A stretch of DNA of 64,000 bases from a virus, in IMG/VR virus record IMGVR_UViG_3300033064_003431, positions 1 to 64,000 of that record; one strand, written 5' to 3'. The notes beneath the pieces are model-generated. The model was not told the DNA's origin, made no database searches, and was given only the letters and a program-made list of their open reading frames with translations. The position numbers and the translations under genes are program-made. Of the stretch, positions 1 to 7,010 are shown in pieces. The stretch's first letter is position 1, and each line of letters begins with the position of its first letter.

Positions 1-357
1 AGAACCGCTATTGAGATTATTGGTACCAAACTATTTAGGGCATTAAAAACAAATGTGTGGGTGGATGCTACCATTCATAAAATTAAACAAGAGGGTGTGG
101 ACTTAGCCATTATTGCCGATTGTAGATTTCCCAATGAGGTAGAAGCTATTAATAAATATGGGGGATATAATATAAGATTAGATTTAGATCCTTTTAATTC
201 CACATCTACTAGTGAAAGCTCTTTAGATAGATCTGTATATGATTGGTCCAATTTTGATTTAATTATTGAGAATGCCAGCATGACCATAGAACAAAAGAAC
301 AAAGCTATCCTGCACTTTCTATATAAATATAAGATAATACCACACATAAAGGAATAA
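1..357 (+). CDS. Deoxynucleoside monophosphate kinase, C-terminal part (5' end outside window)
   Basis: The reading frame is open from base 1, so the gene starts upstream of the window. A GTG at 55 is internal, because the residues before it (ending FRALKTNVW) continue the protein naturally. The visible 118 residues contain WVDATI and then IIADCRFPNEVEAI. This matches my memory of phage dNMP kinases of the T4 gene 1 type, where a conserved D-x-R-F/Y-x-N-E stretch follows the lid region. The P-loop would be in the missing N-terminus. Such enzymes phosphorylate dNMPs to dNDPs and feed phage DNA synthesis, which fits the DNA polymerase genes just downstream. The 3' end carries an AAGGA (349-353) that probably serves the next gene. 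The family call is moderately certain; the Walker motif cannot be checked here. Confidence 0.6.
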   Translation, partial: RTAIEIIGTKLFRALKTNVWVDATIHKIKQEGVDLAIIADCRFPNEVEAINKYGGYNIRLDLDPFNSTSTSESSLDRSVYDWSNFDLIIENASMTIEQKNKAILHFLYKYKIIPHIKE

Positions 358-361
358 TATA

Positions 362-1402
362 ATTATAATTACATACCTAAGAAGTAGTTCATACGGCACA
401 CACAGCATGTGCCCACAACAATATTTTTTTGAGTACGTACTAGGGTGGAAATCCACATCTAATAAGAAAGCAGACAAGGGAACAATCTGCCACAAGGCTT
501 TAGAAATTTTAGCCTATATTAAATTATACCATCAGGATGGGCTACCAATATATAATGACGATATATTAGGAGATATAGATATTAAAAACTATGATTTAAC
601 CATGATCATAGATAAGGTATACCATTATTATACGTCTGCTTTTAAGCATCATGAGTGGAGTGAAAAAGATAAGAAAGATTGTCATGCTTGGGTACAGAAA
701 GCCTTGGTTGCCCATGATGGTAATTTTGACCCCAGAAATAGGGATATACTTCAACCAGAACAAAGATTTGATATTGTCATTCCAAAACCTTGGGCATACT
801 ATAAATATCAGACCAAAACAGAAAATTTAGAAGGATATTTGGCAATCAAAGGAACCATAGATCTTATAACTAAGGTAAATGATAATACAATAGAAATCAT
901 AGATTGGAAAACAGGCAAAAGATTAGATTGGGCCACGGGTCAAGAAAAAACACTAGCTAAATTACAAAATGACCCACAACTCAGAATATATCATTATGCG
1001 GTGAGTCAACTATACCCACAGGTTGAACATATTATGGTGACTATTAATTATATTAATGACGGAGGAGCCTATACTATCTGTTATGATAAGAGTGATTTAT
1101 CTAAAACAGAAGATATGTTAAGAGAAAAATTTCAAATAATTAAGAATACAGAGATACCCAAGCTGAATAAATCTTGGAAATGTAGTAGATTGTGCCATTT
1201 TGGTAAAACAACCTTTGAGAATACAGCAATACTACCCATTGTAGAATACAGAGATAATCAGGTGTGTAAGGTAGACACCATGATGACCAAATGCGAACAA
1301 CTTAAGCATGATATTGATATAAGTGGGATAACAAACATAGTTGACAACTATACAGTTCCGGGATATACTATAGGCAAGTATCAGGCTCCAGGAAGTGTCT
1401 AA
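362..1402 (+). CDS. PD-(D/E)XK nuclease, RecB/Cas4-like, probable ATT start
   Basis: A DNA nuclease of the RecB/Cas4 superfamily, probably for recombination or replication-end processing. With the start used here, the catalytic motif is IIDWKTGK (Asp181, Lys183), preceded by a strand ending NTIEI and followed by QLRIYHYAVSQLYP, the usual helix after motif III. The C-terminal part has Cys residues in WKCSRLCHFGK and two more near its end, as in Cas4-like proteins that bind an iron-sulphur cluster; four Cys are present, but cluster binding is inferred. The first ATG (407) would begin inside the motif SMCPQQYFFEYVLG. The conserved-looking stretch YLRSSSYGTHS lies in frame upstream. Between the in-frame TAA at 347 and 407 there is no ATG, GTG or TTG, only ATA and ATT. 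AAGGA at 349-353 stands 8 nt before ATT 362, so I chose that codon. Confidence 0.7.
   Translation: MIITYLRSSSYGTHSMCPQQYFFEYVLGWKSTSNKKADKGTICHKALEILAYIKLYHQDGLPIYNDDILGDIDIKNYDLTMIIDKVYHYYTSAFKHHEWSEKDKKDCHAWVQKALVAHDGNFDPRNRDILQPEQRFDIVIPKPWAYYKYQTKTENLEGYLAIKGTIDLITKVNDNTIEIIDWKTGKRLDWATGQEKTLAKLQNDPQLRIYHYAVSQLYPQVEHIMVTINYINDGGAYTICYDKSDLSKTEDMLREKFQIIKNTEIPKLNKSWKCSRLCHFGKTTFENTAILPIVEYRDNQVCKVDTMMTKCEQLKHDIDISGITNIVDNYTVPGYTIGKYQAPGSV
1341..1369 (+). promoter_or_regulatory. Sigma70-type promoter before the polymerase genes
   Basis: TTGACA (1341-1346) is separated by exactly 17 nt from TATACT (1364-1369): a perfect -35 and a 5/6 match to the -10. Transcription would start near 1376, about 30 nt before the ATG of the polymerase gene at 1406. 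The site lies inside the end of the nuclease coding sequence. That such a good match arises by chance in AT-rich coding DNA is possible, but the spacing and distance to the next gene argue for a real promoter. Confidence 0.55.
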
Positions 1403-1405
1403 AAC

Positions 1406-3289
1406 ATGAAAAATTATACGCCCTTACATTGCCATTCTATGTACTCCTTATTGGACGGACTATCTAAGCCGTCTCAAATGGTGGAAAGATGCTTGGAAAT
1501 AGGGGCTTCTGCTTGTGCCATAACAGATCATGGAACAATAGCGGGTGCTGTTAAGTTTTATAACCAGATGAAAAAGTCTAACATCAAACCCATTCTGGGG
1601 TGCGAGATATATCTGTGTGATCAAGCTGCGGATATTCAGGATAAAACAAACAGAGCCTTAACACACTTCTTGATACTGGCTAAAAACCTGCGTGGTTGGA
1701 ATAAGCTGATCAGTTTAGTTTCTGAGTCTAATAGGCCAGACTTTTTTTATCACAAGCCTAGACTCAATTTAGAGAGCCTAGCACCATTCTGTGACGGGGA
1801 TTTGATCGGGATGTGTGGACACATGGGTTCTCTACTATCTGATAAGATTATGGTAGGAGATCAGATGGACCCAGATTGGAAAAACAAGGGAGTTCAATTA
1901 ATAGGAACTCTTAAAGATATGTTTGGTGCAGAAAATCTATTCTTGGAAGCACAACTTATGGATGCTAACAATAATCCATCACAAATATTAATCACAGACG
2001 CTGTAAGAGAGCTTGGTAAGCTCACACGAACAAAGGTGGTTTGTACCCCAGACGCCCACTATGCAAAAAAAGAAGATGCCATAGACCAAAGAATATTATT
2101 GTGTAATAATCTTAAAACAACAATGCCTGAAATCAGTCGTAAAATTAGCAACAATGAAGATGTGCCACTATCGTGCTTTTTTACTTCAGACAATTTTCAT
2201 ATCTTGTCTCAGGAAGAAATGAGAGAGATACATACAGAAGAAGAGATAGATAATACCAACCTAGTAGAATCTTTATGTGAAGACTACGATATCCATAGTA
2301 GGCCAAGATTGCCTCCTTTTAAGTGCGATACCACGCCAGATGAACACCTAAGACAACTATGTAGAGATGGTTGGAAAGCTAAAATATCTGATAATATTAG
2401 CAAAGAGCATCAGGGTGTCTATCTTGATAGAATTAAGTATGAACTAGATATTTTACAAGGGGCGGGCTTATCCAGCTATTTTTTAATAGTACAAGACATT
2501 GTTGAGCACATTAGAGGTAATAATTGGTTGCCTGGGCCCGGCAGAGGCTCTGCTGCTGGTTGTTTAGTATCCTATCTAATAGGTATTACCGGAATTGATC
2601 CAATTAAATATTCTCTGATGTTTGATAGATTTTATAATTCTGGAAGAAATACGGCTGATCGAGTATCCATGCCTGATATTGATGTGGATGTTCCTGTGGA
2701 TAAAAGAGAGCATATTATTCAATATATCAAGGATACGTATGGTTCTGCACAAGTCTGTCAGATGGTGACATTTAATACCATAAAGGGTAGAGGGGCCATA
2801 AAAGATGTGCTAAGGGTGTATGGTAACGTGTCTTTTGAAGAGATGAATAATATAACTAAAAATATTCCAGACGAAGCGAAAATTGCCGACGATTTACAAG
2901 ATATGAAAGACGAGACAGGAGAAGCATCTATTATTAGATGGGCCTTAGAGAATCAAGGAGAACGACTAAAAGAATGGTGTTATATAGGAGAAAACCAACA
3001 GTTAGAAGGGCCACTTGCCAAAAGGTTTGAACAAGCTATTAGATTAGAGGGCACAAAGGTACATCAGTCCAAACACGCAGCAGGAGTGGTAATAGCGGAT
3101 TCGGAACTGTCTAGCCTATGTCCTATGGTTTATGATACAAAAACAAAGAGTAGAATTGCGGGTATGGAGATGGAAGATTTAGAATCTATTGGAATCGTTA
3201 AGTTTGATATTTTGGGTGTTGCAATGTTAGATAAGATGATGTTTATTTCTGAGTATTTAAAACAAGGAGTCTCAAATGAAATTTCATGA
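1406..3289 (+). CDS. dnaE: DNA polymerase III alpha subunit, N-terminal piece (PHP + palm)
   Basis: First piece (627 aa) of a split family C DNA polymerase. Residues 1 to about 270 form the PHP domain with HCHS (8-11), TDHG (40-43), GCEIYL and CTPDAHY, so its metal-binding residues look intact. The polymerase core has GPGRGSAAGCLVSYL, then PDIDVDV near residues 423-429 and KFD at 599-601. Together these supply the three catalytic aspartates known from bacterial PolIII alpha. The protein ends just after that strand (GVAMLDKMMF), where an ordinary DnaE continues into the fingers. The continuation is encoded at 4145-6484. The end overlaps the start of the 58-aa gene at 3276. A strong promoter-like site lies at 1341-1369. 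The two pieces presumably associate into one enzyme, working with the exonuclease encoded between them. Confidence 0.9.
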   Translation: MKNYTPLHCHSMYSLLDGLSKPSQMVERCLEIGASACAITDHGTIAGAVKFYNQMKKSNIKPILGCEIYLCDQAADIQDKTNRALTHFLILAKNLRGWNKLISLVSESNRPDFFYHKPRLNLESLAPFCDGDLIGMCGHMGSLLSDKIMVGDQMDPDWKNKGVQLIGTLKDMFGAENLFLEAQLMDANNNPSQILITDAVRELGKLTRTKVVCTPDAHYAKKEDAIDQRILLCNNLKTTMPEISRKISNNEDVPLSCFFTSDNFHILSQEEMREIHTEEEIDNTNLVESLCEDYDIHSRPRLPPFKCDTTPDEHLRQLCRDGWKAKISDNISKEHQGVYLDRIKYELDILQGAGLSSYFLIVQDIVEHIRGNNWLPGPGRGSAAGCLVSYLIGITGIDPIKYSLMFDRFYNSGRNTADRVSMPDIDVDVPVDKREHIIQYIKDTYGSAQVCQMVTFNTIKGRGAIKDVLRVYGNVSFEEMNNITKNIPDEAKIADDLQDMKDETGEASIIRWALENQGERLKEWCYIGENQQLEGPLAKRFEQAIRLEGTKVHQSKHAAGVVIADSELSSLCPMVYDTKTKSRIAGMEMEDLESIGIVKFDILGVAMLDKMMFISEYLKQGVSNEIS

Positions 3290-3452
3290 ATTAGCGGTAG
3301 GAGATAGCTTTCTCTATAATAATAACCAGTATGTTAAGGTACAAGAAGTAAAGCTAAATTGTTGTAAGGTCAAGTATAATTGCTCTGCCAACAGCGGTGG
3401 GCAAGAAGTTAGACAACCTATGGACGAGGTAGAGAAAGTGAATCAGGGATAA
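3276..3452 (+). CDS. Small protein of 58 aa between the polymerase pieces
   Basis: The ATG at 3276 follows AAGGAG (3264-3269) and overlaps the end of the first polymerase piece by 14 nt. The product begins MKFHELAVGDSFLYNNNQYV and contains a Cys pair and a single Cys (LNCCKVKYNC). The pattern of a short beta-rich protein with VGDxF near the start and a QYVKVQ strand resembles small phage and bacterial hypothetical proteins that I recognise only by shape. Function unknown. The good ribosome binding site and tight fit between genes make it a real gene and not a shadow. Confidence 0.65.
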   Translation: MKFHELAVGDSFLYNNNQYVKVQEVKLNCCKVKYNCSANSGGQEVRQPMDEVEKVNQG

Positions 3453-3459
3453 TATTTAA

Positions 3460-4155
3460 ATGCTAACCAAAAAAATATGTGTCTTTGATTTTGAGACAGA
3501 CGGATCTGACCCACAGCAATGTAGTCCTGTTCAGATAGCCGCATTAATGATAGATCCTATAAAATTAGAAATAATTCCGGGGTCAGAATTTAATGTCTTC
3601 TGTAAGCCAGAAGTAATGGAGAAAGATGATAAATACCATTATGAGACAGATATCCTGGCTTTTCATGCCAAGGTAAGAGGATGTTCTCAAGATGATATCT
3701 ATAAGCAGTGGCAACAATATCCCTCTCAAGAAATGTCTTGGAGGGCTTTTGCTATGTACTTAGAAAAGTACCATTGCGGTAATAGGTCTAAGAAAAGCCT
3801 GTTTAGTGCTCCTATTGCGGCTGGATACAATATAAATCGGTTTGATCTAAGAATAGTCAATAGACTAAGCCTGAAATATAAGTTGGTACACTCGTCTGAA
3901 CAAACTTCTTCCATGTTCTACCCCAGAGATGTGTTAGATATTATGAATCTAGTTTTTTATTGGTTCGAGAATATTAATCTCAAAAGCTATACACTAGATA
4001 ACATTCGGGAATATCTAGGGATCTCTAAAGATGGGGCACACGACGCACTAAAAGACGTTAAGGATTGTGCAAATATACTGATTCGCTTTTTAAGGCTACA
4101 TAGAAAACTAGGAGAAAAGATCTCTTTCAAAGATTCTTTTATAAATGGCAATTGA
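3460..4155 (+). CDS. dnaQ: DEDDh 3'-5' exonuclease (DnaQ/epsilon-like)
   Basis: A 231-aa exonuclease of the DnaQ (RNase T) fold. Exo I is FDFETDG with Asp10 and Glu12. Exo II is GYNINRFDLR with Asp129. Exo III is HDALKDV with His194 and Asp199, the H-x4-D spacing of the DEDDh class. All four acidic residues and the His are present, so it should be active. In bacteria such a protein proofreads for the alpha subunit. Its position between the two polymerase pieces supports the same job. Its end overlaps the next ORF by 11 nt. The ribosome binding site is only fair (AGGGA about 11 nt upstream). Confidence 0.88.
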   Translation: MLTKKICVFDFETDGSDPQQCSPVQIAALMIDPIKLEIIPGSEFNVFCKPEVMEKDDKYHYETDILAFHAKVRGCSQDDIYKQWQQYPSQEMSWRAFAMYLEKYHCGNRSKKSLFSAPIAAGYNINRFDLRIVNRLSLKYKLVHSSEQTSSMFYPRDVLDIMNLVFYWFENINLKSYTLDNIREYLGISKDGAHDALKDVKDCANILIRFLRLHRKLGEKISFKDSFINGN

Positions 4156-6484
4156 TTTTATCTGTGGTTGTAGTTTCCCTACTAAAAAACTCAAAGGGCT
4201 AATGAGTGTTGAGTATAGAGTTGATGATATTAGGTTTGATTGTTCCAAAACCTGGGAACTCATAGCAGAGGGTAATACCAAGGGGTGTTTTCAGCTAGAG
4301 AGTAGGCTGGGGCAGTCTATGTCTAAAAAACTAAAACCGTCTAATATAGAAGAATTAGCGGCTTTGATTAGTATCATGAGACCGGGATGTATTTCTGGTG
4401 ATACAAAAATATTTATCAATAAATATAAACATATAGACGGCAACACCAGATTTCAAAAGGCTAAAATAAGAGATATCGTAAATAATCCGCAAAAGTTCCC
4501 ACGAATACTGTCGTATGATGAAACCTCTGGTAAATTTATTTCCAATAAAGTAATTAATGCATTTTATAGTGGGGATAAAGAATGCTTTAAAGTTATAATT
4601 CAAAGTAACGAAAGACGTAAAAGCGATGATGGCAAAAAAGACTATAAGCTTGAATGCACAGCAGACCATCAGCTATTAACCTTAACAGGATGGAAAGAGT
4701 TAAAAGATATTAATATTGGAGACAGAATATTAGTTAATAATAGAAAAGGTAAAAAAATAGGATTGGGAACAAAAAGCTTCAGACAAAGATGTTATAAGAC
4801 ATATCAACAAAAATGTATTTTTTGCGATTGGAGTGGCGGATCCTTGGATGTGAATCATATTACGGGTAATAGATTTACCAATAATGATCCAAATAATTTA
4901 TGTTACATGTGCCCTAACCATCATCGTGAATTTACAGAAGGCGCTATTTCTATAGCAAAGGTGAATAAATATAGACTAAAATATAAACTTCCAAAAACTA
5001 TAGATGGTAAATGGTGCAAAGTAGTTGACAAAATTTCTGTGGGTATTAAAGATGTCTATGATATATCTATGACATCTCCTCACAATAATTTTATTGCCGG
5101 TGGAATAGTTGTACACAATTGCCTTGAGGCAGTCAGAGACGATAAAACCGTTAGTAATCATTATATTGATAAAAAGAATGGTCTAGAAAGTGTCGATTAT
5201 TTTCATGAAGCCCTAGAGCCAATCTTACAAAATACCTATGGAGAAATGGTATATCAAGAACAAGCTATGGAAATAGCTAAAGATATAGCGGGATTTAATC
5301 TTCAAGAAGCAGATATGCTCAGAAAAGCTATCGGTAAAAAAAGACCAGAAGAGATGGCAAAGATCAAGTCCAAGTTTATAGACGGTTGTGATAACAAAAA
5401 GACTGTATCTAAAGATGAGGCAGAACAAATATTTGGTTGGATTGAAAAGTCTCAGAGATATTCATTTAATAAATCTCATGCTGTGAGCTATGCTATAAAC
5501 GGCTATCTATCGGCTCATGCTAAAACACACTTTCCTAAGATATTCTTTTTGTCTTATTTAAAGTTCGCTAAAGATAAGATAGACCCCCAAGAAGAAATGT
5601 TACAGTTAATCAACAATGCTAAGGATATGAATATAGATATTGTTGGGCCGTCCATACTGATGAAAAATAGCGACTTTATTATTCAGGATGATAAAATATA
5701 TTTTGGTTTAACCAATATTAAGGGGTTGGGACAATCTCTGTACACAAAGCTCATAGAGATGGTGGATCAAATACCACTTAATACTATCTCTTGGCCTAAA
5801 TTTTTACTAAGCGTATTACTAAAGATCAATTCTAGTGCAGCTAAAGCTCTGATCTTATCTGGGGCATTAGATCACTTTAAAATATCTAGAAATAAACTTT
5901 TATTTGAATTTAATATAGTATCCATACTCACTACTAGAGAAATAGATAAATGTATAATTATTATAGAAGAAGATCGTAAGATCACTAAAATCGCAGATAT
6001 TCTAAGGACTCTCTTATCTACAGAGAAGATTATCAAAACTCGTCAACCTAAAATTATGGGTAGTATAGAACAGATCACTCATCCCCCATATTCTTTAGAA
6101 GATAACCCCGAGTGGATATCCGACAACGAGAGAGAACTATTATCTGTAGCCATTTCTTGTTATAAAACAGACCAGTATGACTCTTCTTATGCTAATACCA
6201 ACTGCAAAGATATCAAAACTCTGCCTAATAATAAAACCTTCTTTCTTATAGCTGAAATAGCTATGATGAATATTATTGTGACCAAAAGAGGTAAAACCCC
6301 CGGTAAAGAGATGTGTTTTTTAACCTTGTCTGATGCTTATGGTAGTGTGGACTCCCCGGTGATGTTTTCCGAAGACTATGATAATAATAAGCATCTGCTA
6401 CAACAAGGAAGGGTGCTTATGTTTAGTGGTCAAAAGTCTGGGAAAAACAATAGCCCTATTATAAAAAAATGTTTTATCGTGTAG
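4145..6484 (+). CDS. dnaE: DNA polymerase III alpha subunit, C-terminal piece, interrupted by an HNH intein
   Basis: Second piece of the split polymerase (779 aa as encoded, 535 after removing the intein). It starts with a short CGC-containing segment and then reads as the DnaE region after the third catalytic Asp: VDDIRFDCSKTWELI, TKGCFQLES, LKPSNIEELAALISIMRPG. After the intein it continues with YGEMVYQEQAMEIA, ADMLRKAIGKK and SFNKSHAVSYA, the fingers and nucleotide-contact region, then helix-hairpin-helix-like and OB-fold segments at the C-terminus (about 680-779). The first ATG has no clear ribosome binding site and overlaps dnaQ by 11 nt. An ATG at 4204 has a better one (AAAGGG), but the upstream CGCxFP segment looks native, so 4145 is kept. 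Both pieces together are 1162 residues without the intein. Confidence 0.88.
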   Translation: MAIDFICGCSFPTKKLKGLMSVEYRVDDIRFDCSKTWELIAEGNTKGCFQLESRLGQSMSKKLKPSNIEELAALISIMRPGCISGDTKIFINKYKHIDGNTRFQKAKIRDIVNNPQKFPRILSYDETSGKFISNKVINAFYSGDKECFKVIIQSNERRKSDDGKKDYKLECTADHQLLTLTGWKELKDINIGDRILVNNRKGKKIGLGTKSFRQRCYKTYQQKCIFCDWSGGSLDVNHITGNRFTNNDPNNLCYMCPNHHREFTEGAISIAKVNKYRLKYKLPKTIDGKWCKVVDKISVGIKDVYDISMTSPHNNFIAGGIVVHNCLEAVRDDKTVSNHYIDKKNGLESVDYFHEALEPILQNTYGEMVYQEQAMEIAKDIAGFNLQEADMLRKAIGKKRPEEMAKIKSKFIDGCDNKKTVSKDEAEQIFGWIEKSQRYSFNKSHAVSYAINGYLSAHAKTHFPKIFFLSYLKFAKDKIDPQEEMLQLINNAKDMNIDIVGPSILMKNSDFIIQDDKIYFGLTNIKGLGQSLYTKLIEMVDQIPLNTISWPKFLLSVLLKINSSAAKALILSGALDHFKISRNKLLFEFNIVSILTTREIDKCIIIIEEDRKITKIADILRTLLSTEKIIKTRQPKIMGSIEQITHPPYSLEDNPEWISDNERELLSVAISCYKTDQYDSSYANTNCKDIKTLPNNKTFFLIAEIAMMNIIVTKRGKTPGKEMCFLTLSDAYGSVDSPVMFSEDYDNNKHLLQQGRVLMFSGQKSGKNNSPIIKKCFIV
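4388..5119 (+). other. Intein with HNH homing endonuclease in the polymerase
   Basis: In-frame insertion of 244 residues (codons 82-325) between ...SIMRPG and CLEAVRDD. It begins CISGDTKIF (splicing block A, nucleophile Cys). It has LECTADHQLLT (block B with the T-x-x-H signature), and ends VYDISMTSPHNNFIAGG...VVHN followed by Cys as the +1 residue (blocks F and G). The centre contains CIFC...DVNHITGN...NDPNNL.YMCPNHHREF, an HNH nuclease with two CxxC pairs (about 4814-4935). All residues for protein splicing are present, so the intein should be active. It interrupts the conserved RPG motif of family C polymerases, a typical site choice for a homing element. Confidence 0.92.
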
Positions 6485-6486
6485 AC

Positions 6487-6514
6487 TTGACAAAATACCG
6501 CCAGGTCCGATAAT
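6487..6514 (+). promoter_or_regulatory. Sigma70-type promoter for ssb
   Basis: TTGACA (6487-6492) and GATAAT (6509-6514) with a 16-nt spacer; an alternative TAATAT gives 18 nt. It lies directly after the polymerase stop codon and about 45 nt before the SSB start. SSB is needed in larger amounts than polymerase, so its own promoter makes sense. Confidence 0.6.
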
Positions 6515-6559
6515 ATACTAGCGTTTGATATTTTTGTTACCTCTTAAGGAGAGTTTTGA

Positions 6560-6937
6560 ATGAATATTATGTTGTTGAAGGGAAATTTGACCAGAGATCC
6601 AGAGCTGAGAAGTGTCACGACAGGAGAAAAGCAAACATCTGTGGTGTCTTTTACGGTTGCTGTATCCAAGGAATTTACGAGAGCGAATGGGAACCAAGAT
6701 AAGATCGTTTCTTATATTCAGTGTGAAGCATGGGATAGTGGAGCAGAAGCTATCTCTGCGTCTTTTCGCAAGGGGGATCTCGTAATCATAGAAGGAAGTC
6801 TCAGAAACGATAGCTGGGAAAAGGATGGGGTTAAGCACTCTACTCTTAAGGTTCGGGTGAATAATTTTGCTAAGATCACCAGAACAAACAAGAAGAAGGT
6901 AGCAGAAGACGTAAGCGAAGAAGCTGTAGCCTTCTAG
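6560..6937 (+). CDS. ssb: Single-stranded DNA-binding protein
   Basis: A 125-aa SSB with one OB fold. It opens MNIMLLKGNLTRDPELRSV, followed by FTVAVSKEF, YIQCEAWDSGAEAI, FRKGDLVIIEGSLRNDSW and STLKVRVNNF, the usual order of bacterial and phage SSB strands. The C-terminal tail is short and partly acidic (AEDVSEEAVAF) and ends in Phe, so a partner-binding tip may be kept. The ribosome binding site is strong (AAGGAGAG at 6546-6553). The gene has its own promoter upstream and a terminator downstream, so it is a separate transcription unit and is probably highly expressed. Confidence 0.93.
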   Translation: MNIMLLKGNLTRDPELRSVTTGEKQTSVVSFTVAVSKEFTRANGNQDKIVSYIQCEAWDSGAEAISASFRKGDLVIIEGSLRNDSWEKDGVKHSTLKVRVNNFAKITRTNKKKVAEDVSEEAVAF

Positions 6938-6957
6938 GATTAGTCATATTATGATCG

Positions 6958-6988
6958 GGTGGGGGCGGATTTACGCCCCCACCATTTT
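6958..6988 (+). terminator. Rho-independent terminator after ssb
   Basis: A perfect 10-bp stem, GGTGGGGGCG (6958-6967) with CGCCCCCACC (6974-6983), a 6-nt loop and then ATTTTC. The very GC-rich stem stands out in this AT-rich DNA. It lies 20 nt after the SSB stop codon and before the glycosyltransferase gene. Confidence 0.85.
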
Positions 6989-7010
6989 CTACTACAGGAC
7001 ATGGAGCGTT

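Noticed and set aside
3276-4155. Interrupted dnaE as a sequencing frameshift
   Set aside because: A whole DnaQ gene and a 58-aa ORF with good signals lie between the pieces, and each piece ends cleanly at a domain border.
4145-4206. ATG at 4204 as start of the second polymerase piece
   Set aside because: It has a better ribosome binding site but would drop a CGCxFP segment that looks native to this protein. Kept as an alternative only.
6951-7010. N-terminal extension of the first glycosyltransferase by 20 residues
   Set aside because: It would translate the SSB terminator hairpin; the ATG at 7011 has a ribosome binding site and a natural GT-B start.
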